Shown here piece by piece: positions 57,606 through 64,000 of a DNA stretch of 64,000 bases. A program made the position numbers and the translations under genes. A model generated the notes under the pieces. That model saw only the letters and a list, made by a program, of their open reading frames with translations. It was not told the DNA's origin and did not search any database. Source of the stretch: Paenarthrobacter nicotinovorans. Lineage in GTDB: Bacteria > Actinomycetota > Actinomycetes > Actinomycetales > Micrococcaceae. Location: contig NZ_CP089293.1 in NCBI RefSeq assembly GCF_021919345.1, positions 1,240,001 through 1,304,000 of the forward strand, written 5' to 3'. Numbering within the stretch: position 1 is the stretch's first letter; each line of letters begins with the position of its first letter.

Positions 57606-58172
57606 ATGATCACCACACTCGCAGATCGCATCCGCGGACTTGCTTCGCTTTTTTGGCGCGAAGTAGCCAAGTTCGGCGCTGTTGGTGGTGTTGCGTTCGT
57701 TATCGACAACGGCCTCACGTACTACCTGATGCATGGCCCCATGACCGACAGCCCGTCCAAGGCACGTTTTGTCGGTGCCGTGGTGGCGACGATCTTCTCG
57801 TGGATTGCCAACCGGTTCTGGACCTTCCGGCACCGCCGGCAGGACAACGTTGTGCGCGAGTTCGTGATGTTCGTCATCATCAACGGTATCGGCATCGGTA
57901 TCTCCACCGGCTTCACGTTCATTGCCAACTACTGGTTGAACATCACTGACAAGAACATGCTTTTCGCGGCCGGCGTGGTCGGCATCCTGGTGGCGACAGT
58001 GGTCCGCTTCTTTGCCTACCGCTTCCTGGTCTTCAACAAGGAACTCGACCAGGAACCCGAGTTCTCGCACGACCACGAACTTCTGGACATGCATCCCAAG
58101 GCCAAGGCGGGGGCGGAAGCCGGCGCCGGCAACCCGTCGACCGGCGAGTTTCCTTCGGTCAAGAAGCCCTGA
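57606..58172 (+). CDS. GtrA family membrane protein
   Basis: A 188-residue protein with four helices in the GtrA layout: FWREVAKFGAVGGVAFVIDNGLTYYLMH, FVGAVVATIFSWIANRFWTFRHRR, FVMFVIINGIGIGISTGFTFIANYW and AGVVGILVATVVRFFAYRFLVF. GtrA proteins take part in flipping or transfer of polyprenyl-linked sugars during surface polysaccharide synthesis. The tail is charged and Ala/Gly rich. ATG with GGAGGG. Divergent from purK; ends inside an 18-bp tandem duplication. Confidence 0.91.
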   Translation: MITTLADRIRGLASLFWREVAKFGAVGGVAFVIDNGLTYYLMHGPMTDSPSKARFVGAVVATIFSWIANRFWTFRHRRQDNVVREFVMFVIINGIGIGISTGFTFIANYWLNITDKNMLFAAGVVGILVATVVRFFAYRFLVFNKELDQEPEFSHDHELLDMHPKAKAGAEAGAGNPSTGEFPSVKKP

Positions 58173-58207
58173 CAAACGCTAAGGCCGGCACAAACGCTAA
58201 GGCCGGC
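58172..58207. repeat. Perfect 18-bp tandem duplication between gtrA and the TIGR03089 gene
   Basis: ACAAACGCTAAGGCCGGC twice without spacer. It begins at the last base of the gtrA stop codon, and the second copy supplies the TAG stop of the minus-strand TIGR03089 gene. Confidence 0.9.
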
Positions 58208-58892
58208 TGACGCGCTCGTTGTCCAGAAGATGCGCGGTGACCTCGACATCTTCGTGCACCAGCACTACGGAGCCGTCTTCTTTCCATGCTCCCAGGGCGG
58301 CCGAGAGGCCTGATTCCAAGCCATCGCCGGCGTGGACCAGGAGGCGGACACCCGGTTCCTGCGCAGCCGCGAATCCCTCGAGAAGAGCCGAGTGCGCGTA
58401 TCCGGCCGTGCCACGTACCGCGGGGTTTTCCGCCCCGGGTTCGTCATGCGCCATGAACACGTCGCCATGGGAGCGGACTTCCGCTGCGTAATCCACGACG
58501 CCGGACGGCAGCTCGCCCGGCCAGCGCATCGCAAGCGCTGCGAGCGGCACGGCGACGACCGCGTCGAAGCCCGACTCGGCGCCGTCGTCGGGCTTGTCGG
58601 TTATCAGCAGCTCCGCCGAGGTGCCGTCAAGCACGACTTCCATGCCCAGTTGCCAGGCGGCAAGGGCCCATACAAAGGACTTCCAGTGCGCGGGGAGGTC
58701 CAGCCGGACGGCCATTCCGGGCTCGGCATCTAGCTCGTCCTGCAGCAGGTTGCCCGTCTTGGCCACCCAGTTGTCGAAGACCCGTCCGGAGAGTTCAACA
58801 CGCTCGGAGCCGGGGCCGTACCAGGTGAGCCTGGGCGAGGTGGAATGCCCGGACCTCAGGGCGGTCATCAAGTTCACTGCCGGAATGCTCAT
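58197..58892 (-). CDS. TIGR03089 family protein
   Basis: A 231-residue actinobacterial protein related to the N-terminal part of AMP-binding (acyl-CoA synthetase-like) enzymes: PRLTWYGPGSERVELSGRVFDNWVAKTGNLLQDELDAEPGMAVRLDLPAHWKSFVWALAAWQLG. The ATP/adenylate-binding C-terminal half of full-length enzymes is missing, which is normal for TIGR03089. Function unknown; its association with LCP and purE/purK is conserved (Rv3267-Rv3276c region). Confidence 0.88.
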   Translation of the reverse strand: MSIPAVNLMTALRSGHSTSPRLTWYGPGSERVELSGRVFDNWVAKTGNLLQDELDAEPGMAVRLDLPAHWKSFVWALAAWQLGMEVVLDGTSAELLITDKPDDGAESGFDAVVAVPLAALAMRWPGELPSGVVDYAAEVRSHGDVFMAHDEPGAENPAVRGTAGYAHSALLEGFAAAQEPGVRLLVHAGDGLESGLSAALGAWKEDGSVVLVHEDVEVTAHLLDNERVSRP

Positions 58893-59266
58893 GGATCAAT
58901 CTTGCCACGCAGGTCCCGCGCCACTCCGGGCAGCAACCCCTTGGATGTGAATTGCGACACATCAATGTTTGTCCATTCGCTGGGCTTCGGGAGGGTGCCG
59001 CTGCTATTTCCGCGGAAATTCAACGAAAGTTAACCTCAACCGATCCTGTGCTTCCATTTCCCGCGGCAATCCGCGGAAGCCGCGGCCTGGATGTTGGGCG
59101 TGGCGCATCCCACTTTTCCACAGCTTCTTGATTATTATCCCGGCGCGGCTTGACTGGCGGGTAGTTACACGCGTGTAATTAGTAATCAACGCCGCTGCGC
59201 AGACAACCGGGACACCGGGAATCGGAAACACATCCAAGCAGCAGCTGCAAACTCAGGAGGGACGCC
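58893..59266. promoter_or_regulatory. Intergenic region upstream of whiB
   Basis: No gene in these 374 nt. It contains a TTTCCGCGGAAA palindrome (59008-59019), several CCGCGG clusters and the whiB promoter with its operator-like palindrome. The first part must also hold the TIGR03089 promoter on the minus strand. Confidence 0.5.
59150..59179 (+). promoter_or_regulatory. whiB promoter with a perfect 14-bp palindrome
   Basis: TTGACT (-35, 59150-59155) and TGTAAT (-10, 59174-59179) are 18 nt apart. TTACACGCGTGTAA (59165-59178), a perfect palindrome, fills the spacer and overlaps the -10, the classic place for a repressor operator. The transcript leader to the whiB ATG would be about 80 nt. Confidence 0.6.
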
Positions 59267-59812
59267 ATGGGGCAAGCGTTGCGTATCCAGGAAGATGCAG
59301 TCGTCGCAGAACATGCGTCGGTGAAATACCGTTCGCGGGAGGTGCCGGGAGACTGGTACGTAGATCCTGCGGATCCGGAAGCGGCAGACCGATACAACCA
59401 GAATGTGCAGCAGTCTTTGGAGGACCAGGCGACAGCCCTCCTCGCAGCACATGAGGCATTGATTGGCGACCTGCCGGCTGGTCCGGAAGAAGACCTCGAC
59501 GATCCTCCCATGGAGCTGCGCCGTCCGCTTGAGACGCCCGGACAGCCTGTGTGGATCGGTCTCCCCGGCCAAGGGGATTTCGATGACGAAGGTGAACTTG
59601 GCTGGCAGACGGACGCGCTGTGCGCGCAGACCGATCCTGAAGCGTTTTTCCCTGAAAAGGGCGGATCGACCCGGGATGCCAAGAAAGTGTGCGGAGCGTG
59701 CAACGTTCGCTCGCAGTGCTTGGAGTATGCCCTCGCCAATGACGAGCGGTTCGGTATTTGGGGCGGGCTTTCCGAGCGGGAGCGCCGTCGGCTAAGGAAG
59801 CGAGCGGTCTAA
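59267..59812 (+). CDS. WhiB family [4Fe-4S] transcriptional regulator with long N-terminus
   Basis: A 181-residue protein. The C-terminal WhiB domain (about residues 112-181) has the four cluster cysteines: ALCAQTDPEAFFPEKGGSTRDAKKVCGACNVRSQCLEYAL, followed by the GIWGGLSERERRRLRKRA G(I/V)WGG turn and basic tail. The N-terminal ~110 residues are acidic and Gln/Pro rich and longer than in usual WhiB2/WhmD proteins. WhiB2-type regulators control septation and cell division. Likely start of an operon with the glycosyltransferase and DUF5719 genes. Confidence 0.93.
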   Translation: MGQALRIQEDAVVAEHASVKYRSREVPGDWYVDPADPEAADRYNQNVQQSLEDQATALLAAHEALIGDLPAGPEEDLDDPPMELRRPLETPGQPVWIGLPGQGDFDDEGELGWQTDALCAQTDPEAFFPEKGGSTRDAKKVCGACNVRSQCLEYALANDERFGIWGGLSERERRRLRKRAV

Positions 59813-59823
59813 TTCTCAAGGAA

Positions 59824-62800
59824 GTGCACGTTACCGCCGTCGTGGTTTCCCACGACGGCGGCAACTATCTGCCCAGGACATTGGCGGCATTGTCGGACCA
59901 GACGCGTTCGGCAGATGCCGCCATTGGCGTTGATACAGGTTCCACGGACAACTCCCTGGACCTGCTCCGGGAGGCCTTTGGCCAAGGCAATGCCACCACC
60001 TTCCACCAAGCCAAGTCAGGCTTTGGCGCGGCTGTCCGTGCGGGGTTGCAGGAGCTCGCTCCCGCCGCTGCTGCGACCGGTGACAGCCGGACCGTGGAGT
60101 GGATCTGGCTCCTGCATGATGATGCGGCGCCCGCGCCTGACGCGTTGGCGGAGCTGCTCCATGCCGTTGAGCGCGCGCCGTCGGTAACCGTCGCTGGTTG
60201 CAAGCAGCTCGGCTGGGACAACGACCGGCACTTGGTGGATGTGGGCCTCTCAACGAGCCGCTGGGCTGAGCGACTCACCCTGATTGACGCCGACGAAGTC
60301 GACCAAGGGCAGTACGACGCCCGCTCCGACACATTCGCGGTCAATTCGGCGGGCATGCTGATCCGACGCGATGTCTGGGAACAGTTGGACGGGTTCGACC
60401 CAGCGCTGCCCGGCAGCGGCGACGACGTCGATTTTTGCTGGCGGAACTGGCTCGCCGGGAACCGCGTGGTGGTTGTGCCCAGCGCCCGGATGTTCCACGT
60501 TGAGCACCGCCCCCATGGCCTGGGAACGTCCTCGGCAGCGCGCAAGGCCCAGATCCACCTGCGCCTGAAGCACACGCCCTGGTGGAACGTTCCCTTCCAG
60601 GCTTTGGGAGCACTTTTTGGCGCGGTTGTCCGCCTGGTGCTGAGCATCCTGGTGAAGGAGCCAGGCTATGGCTTCTCCCAGTTCACTGCCACACTTGCCG
60701 CTTTGATGCGTCCTGTCGCAATCGCGAGGGGGCGCCGCACAGCTGCGAAAACGCGACGGGTCCATCGTTCCGTCGTCCGGGGCCTCCAGACACCAACACG
60801 CGAGGTCCGGGCCAACCGGCGGTCCTTGCTGGAAGCCATCCGGCCTGCCGATGACGCCGCGCCCGTGAGCGACTTGCTGTCTCCCGAACCAAGTGGCGAC
60901 GCCGCCGACGACTTCGCCGCCCTGGCCACGAACGAACGTGGCTGGGTGGGAACGGGTGCTGTTGCCGCCGCATGCGTTGCCCTGGCAGCGGCCCTCGTGG
61001 GTTTGCTGGGTCTGCTCCGTTCCGGCGCGATCACCGGTGGTGGGCTTCTCCCGCTTTCCGCAACACCGGCCGGGATCTGGGCCAACGCCTCCACGTGGTG
61101 GATTTCCCTGGGCGCCGGACTTCCGGGCCACGGTGATCCCTTTGGCTACGTCTTATGGGTGCTGTCGATCCTCGGTGGCGGGGATGCGAATGCATCCATG
61201 GCGTGGCTCCTCGTCCTGGCCATGCCTTTGTCCGCTGTCGGAGCGTGGTTCGCATCGGGTGCCTTGACCACCAAGCGCCGGTTCCGGACCGTGGCAGCCC
61301 TGCTGTGGGCCGGTGCGCCGAGTCTCCTGATCGCCATCAACGAAGGCCGCGTCGGTGCCCTCGTGGCGCACATCATGATGCCGTTGCTGCTCCTGGCCCT
61401 GGTGCGGGCGTCCGGATCTGCCATCGGTCAAACGAGCACGGCACAATCAAGCACGGCGGGCGCGCAGCGAAGCGCGTCAGCCGTTGCGGGCCGGTTCCCG
61501 GCCCCTCTTCGCGGTAAGCCCGGCATCAACGGGACACCCTCCTGGACGGCTGCAGCGGCCGCCGGCCTGGTGATGGCCGTCGTCACCGCCTCAGCACCAT
61601 CGTTGCTGGGTCCCATTGCCGTTGCAGTGATCCTCGCTGCCGTAGTTCTGGGACAGCGGGGCAAAACCATGTGGTGGTCGTTGCTGCCGACTCTTGCCTT
61701 GTTCCTTCCGTACGGCATTTCCGTCCTCGACAGGCCCCGGTCCCTGCTGGCTGATCCTGGACTTCCCCTTGCTTTTGATGCGGCTCCCTTGTGGCAGCAG
61801 CTACTCGGCCAACCGCTGGCTTTCAGTATCGACGGCGGCCTGACGGGACTCTCGGTGTTCGGTCCCGGTGCTGTTCCGTGGGCTTTGATCCTGGCTTTGC
61901 TGATTGGGGCTCCGGTGTTGCTGCTTGCGGTGGCCTCGCTGTTCCTCCCCGGCAAACGCACAGCATTGGCCAGGGTGTTCTGGCTGGCTGCGCTGGCCAC
62001 CTTGGCCAGCGCCTGGTTGGTGGGGCATGTAGCCACCGGCGTCAACAACAACGTCATTGTCGGGCCGTTTACCGGTCCGGCGGTTTCAGCATCAGGCATG
62101 TTGCTGCTCGGTGCTGCCCTGCTCGGAGCGGAGAAGCTCTTTTCGGCGAGCCGGCGGGCATCCGATCCTGCCCGCCGGAAGTTCCAGGTGCGTCGCGTCG
62201 CGTCCGGTGTGGTGGTTGCTCTCCTCGTTGCCGGGCCTGTGGCCGGAATGGGTGCCTGGGCTGCGCAGAACGTCCTGCAGCCCTCGACGTCGACGGATTC
62301 ACCGGCTGCCCCGGCAGCCCGGCAAGCGGCCTCGTCATTGGGTAGCCCGCGTCAGGTCCGGCCGATGGAATCAGGCACGCTGCCTGCTACCGCCGTCGAC
62401 CGCGGCCAGGGACCCGAGCGGACGCGGACATTGGTGATCACCAGCGGCGAGCAAGGTGCGTTTACCTCCTCGCTCATGCGAGGGGCCGGAACAACCCTGG
62501 ACAGCTTGTCCACCATCGCCTCGGCGAGGACCATCATTGGCGCTCCCGGACGCGAGGAAAACACGAGCGATGATGCCGCTACAGCGTCTTTGCGGCGGGC
62601 AGTGGCCACTATCGTGGCGAGCACCGGCGTTGACCCGCGTCCCGACCTCGAGCAACTCGGTGCCGGTTTCGTGGTCCTCAAGGCCGCGGACAATGCTGCC
62701 CAACTGACGGCAAGCAGAATCGACGCCGTCCCAGGGTTGGTGGCTGTCGGCCAGACCGACGCCGGGTGGTTGTGGCGCGTAACTCCGCGGAACCAGCCCT

Positions 62801-63210
62801 CGGCGGGCGCCGCAGAAACGGCGCATCGTGTCCGTATCATCGACGCCCAAGGAAGCACTGTGGGCACCTTGCCTTCGGAGGATGTGAACGTCAACGCCAG
62901 CGTCCCATCCGGTGATGGGGGCAGGAAAGTGGTCGTGGCTGAGCGATCCGATCCCGGTTGGACGGCCACGTTGGACGGTAAGCAGCTGCAGGCAACAACA
63001 TCCGGGTGGTCACAGGCGTTCGACCTGCCGGCCGGTGGCGGACAGTTGGAGATCCGCTACACGAACCCGTGGGCCCTGTGGCTCGGGATCCTGCAGGCCG
63101 TAGTGATCGCCTTGACGGTCCTGCTGGCGATCCCGATGCCTGCCCGCCGGTCCCGTACCGGCATGTCGAGGGACGAAGTCTCCCTCCGTAAGGAGTACAG
63201 CAGTGTCTGA
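59824..63210 (+). CDS. Very large membrane-embedded family 2 glycosyltransferase
   Basis: About 1128 residues. Residues 1-~250 form a GT2 domain (VTAVVVSHDGGNYLPRTLAALSDQT, WIWLLHDDAAPAPDALAEL with the metal-binding Asp pair, PGSGDDVDFCWRNWLAGNRVVVVP). Then follow a basic linker, about a dozen transmembrane helices (residues ~380-830), and a C-terminal extracytoplasmic domain (~850-1090) closed by a final helix (LWLGILQAVVIALTVLLAIPMPA). Resembles actinobacterial polysaccharide polymerase/transferases. The GTG at this start is 11 nt after whiB but its AAGGA is too close; a TTG at 59758 overlapping whiB is an alternative. Confidence 0.88.
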   Translation: MHVTAVVVSHDGGNYLPRTLAALSDQTRSADAAIGVDTGSTDNSLDLLREAFGQGNATTFHQAKSGFGAAVRAGLQELAPAAAATGDSRTVEWIWLLHDDAAPAPDALAELLHAVERAPSVTVAGCKQLGWDNDRHLVDVGLSTSRWAERLTLIDADEVDQGQYDARSDTFAVNSAGMLIRRDVWEQLDGFDPALPGSGDDVDFCWRNWLAGNRVVVVPSARMFHVEHRPHGLGTSSAARKAQIHLRLKHTPWWNVPFQALGALFGAVVRLVLSILVKEPGYGFSQFTATLAALMRPVAIARGRRTAAKTRRVHRSVVRGLQTPTREVRANRRSLLEAIRPADDAAPVSDLLSPEPSGDAADDFAALATNERGWVGTGAVAAACVALAAALVGLLGLLRSGAITGGGLLPLSATPAGIWANASTWWISLGAGLPGHGDPFGYVLWVLSILGGGDANASMAWLLVLAMPLSAVGAWFASGALTTKRRFRTVAALLWAGAPSLLIAINEGRVGALVAHIMMPLLLLALVRASGSAIGQTSTAQSSTAGAQRSASAVAGRFPAPLRGKPGINGTPSWTAAAAAGLVMAVVTASAPSLLGPIAVAVILAAVVLGQRGKTMWWSLLPTLALFLPYGISVLDRPRSLLADPGLPLAFDAAPLWQQLLGQPLAFSIDGGLTGLSVFGPGAVPWALILALLIGAPVLLLAVASLFLPGKRTALARVFWLAALATLASAWLVGHVATGVNNNVIVGPFTGPAVSASGMLLLGAALLGAEKLFSASRRASDPARRKFQVRRVASGVVVALLVAGPVAGMGAWAAQNVLQPSTSTDSPAAPAARQAASSLGSPRQVRPMESGTLPATAVDRGQGPERTRTLVITSGEQGAFTSSLMRGAGTTLDSLSTIASARTIIGAPGREENTSDDAATASLRRAVATIVASTGVDPRPDLEQLGAGFVVLKAADNAAQLTASRIDAVPGLVAVGQTDAGWLWRVTPRNQPSAGAAETAHRVRIIDAQGSTVGTLPSEDVNVNASVPSGDGGRKVVVAERSDPGWTATLDGKQLQATTSGWSQAFDLPAGGGQLEIRYTNPWALWLGILQAVVIALTVLLAIPMPARRSRTGMSRDEVSLRKEYSSV

Positions 63211-64000
63211 CGAGCAGAAGAAAAACGCCGACGACGCACCGCAGACGGCCGGCGAAACGCCGGTCGAGGACAAGCCAACGTTTAAAGGAAAGTCTCGCCG
63301 CGGCGAACAGTCTTCCCGCAGCGAACAGTCTTCCCGCAGCATGCGGGGGTCCCGAAGCTCCAGCAAAGGCATGGTCACCGGTGTTCTGTCGGCAGTGGTC
63401 ATCCTGGCTGCCGGGGGAGGCGCTGTGGCTGCCAGCTCGATGGTTCCGGGTCCCTCCGGCGGCACGAGCACCGACGTGCAGCAGGCGGATGTTCCCGCCG
63501 GCAGGGCCTTGGGCGTCTGCCCGGAACCGGCCCGCCTGGTCAATGGGACAGTGGTGGGCACGGATGCTGACTTCAGCCCCGTGTCGACGACGGCTACCAG
63601 CGCGCTCAACGCTGTGGTGCTGAGCAATCCGGCCGGCACCGTTCCCGGCAGCAAGGTCACTTCCCTTGGAGGCGGGAACGTCGCGGAAATCGCCAAGACT
63701 CCCACGAGCACTCCTACGCCGACGGCGGGTCCCCCTGTGCTTGCTGCGGGCGTGGCTTCCATCAGTCCGGTAACCTCGCCCACGGTGGTGGAAGCCGGGC
63801 CCATCGGAAACGAGCAAGCATCCTTGGCAGCCCACCTCAGTTACTCGGCAACCGACGGCGACCTCCGTGGCCTCGCTTCCGCACAATGCCAGCCGCCGAG
63901 CAACGATGCGTGGGTGCTGGGCGCGAACACGGCTGTCGGCCGCACAGCTGTCCTCAATCTCAGCAATTCATCAGAGACGCCCGCCACGGTGAGCCTTGAT
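63203..64000 (+). CDS. DUF5719 family protein, 5' part
   Basis: The frame is open to the window end (266 codons). GTG start with AAGGAG 8 nt upstream, overlapping the glycosyltransferase stop by 8 nt. A hydrophilic Ser/Arg/Lys cytoplasmic start (with a doubled SSRSEQ unit), one transmembrane helix (MVTGVLSAVVILAAGGGAVAAS) and an extracytoplasmic region (ALGVCPEPARLVNGTVVGTDADFSPVS, ALNAVVLSNPAGTVPG). DUF5719 proteins accompany this glycosyltransferase in Actinobacteria; function unknown. Confidence 0.82.
   Translation, partial: MSDEQKKNADDAPQTAGETPVEDKPTFKGKSRRGEQSSRSEQSSRSMRGSRSSSKGMVTGVLSAVVILAAGGGAVAASSMVPGPSGGTSTDVQQADVPAGRALGVCPEPARLVNGTVVGTDADFSPVSTTATSALNAVVLSNPAGTVPGSKVTSLGGGNVAEIAKTPTSTPTPTAGPPVLAAGVASISPVTSPTVVEAGPIGNEQASLAAHLSYSATDGDLRGLASAQCQPPSNDAWVLGANTAVGRTAVLNLSNSSETPATVSLD
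63305..63340. repeat. 18-bp in-frame tandem duplication in the DUF5719 gene
   Basis: GAACAGTCTTCCCGCAGC occurs twice head to tail, doubling the hexapeptide EQSSRS. Confidence 0.9.

Overview
The window is a high-GC actinobacterial chromosome segment, most consistent with the Arthrobacter/Paenarthrobacter group of Micrococcaceae. This rests on the WhiB-family regulator, mycothiol enzyme (Mca), DUF501/DUF4307/DUF4245 proteins, the PIN-PhoH protein, frequent GTG starts, and gene orders that match Mycobacterium tuberculosis neighbourhoods known from the literature (mazG-eno-divIC-DUF501-ppx; greA-DUF4307-mca-small membrane protein-hemolysin III-prenyltransferase; phoH2-fum-glpX-DUF4245; manA-LCP-purE-purK-gtrA with whiB nearby). 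The genus is an inference, not something the sequence states.

Layout. 1-12300: nucleoside salvage and core genes (deoA end, two DedA proteins, add, mazG, eno, an FtsB/DivIC-like protein, DUF501, ppx, a subtilase, type II NADH dehydrogenase, an ACT-GNAT fusion). 12304-14500: a tRNA-Leu(UAA) with a short variable arm, followed by an accessory patch holding a frameshifted remnant, an orphan protein with a nuclease-like GGD...QAK signature that uses TTA codons, and a double-HTH protein. 14528-20130: a two-component system divergent from a lipoprotein, a membrane-fusion adaptor and a MacB-type ABC transporter. 20254-27018: a branched-chain amino-acid uptake system (substrate-binding lipoprotein, then livHMGF on the other strand around an APH-like kinase). 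Both liv transcription units have a Crp/GlxR-like 16-bp site upstream, and LivH carries an unusual extracytoplasmic domain at its N-terminus.

27321-36800: a Bax-inhibitor-like protein, a thiolase, galactose catabolism (galT-galK, divergent aldose epimerase), an AI-2E family transporter, threonine ammonia-lyase, a rhomboid protease and greA. 36952-42330: mycothiol/isoprenoid neighbourhood ending with PIN-PhoH; a thioredoxin-like (YyaL/DUF255) gene that occupies this place in mycobacteria is reduced here to a short N-terminal fragment. 42432-51630: GNAT, prepilin peptidase, NUDIX, a TetR-MFS efflux pair with two inverted-repeat operators, fumC, carbonic anhydrase, DUF4245 and class II fructose bisphosphatase.

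51798-64000: cell-envelope and purine genes (FemAB-like transferase, manA, LCP protein, purE, purK, GtrA, TIGR03089), then a WhiB regulator whose promoter contains a perfect 14-bp palindrome, followed by a giant membrane glycosyltransferase and the start of a DUF5719 protein.

A recurrent non-gene signal is a set of short perfect head-to-tail duplications (14-18 bp) at gene ends, three of them covering stop codons. The best candidates for something undescribed are the tRNA-adjacent orphan nuclease-like gene, the short-arm tRNA(UAA), the LivH fusion and the whiB promoter operator. No CRISPR array, rRNA, complete insertion sequence or integrase is visible.
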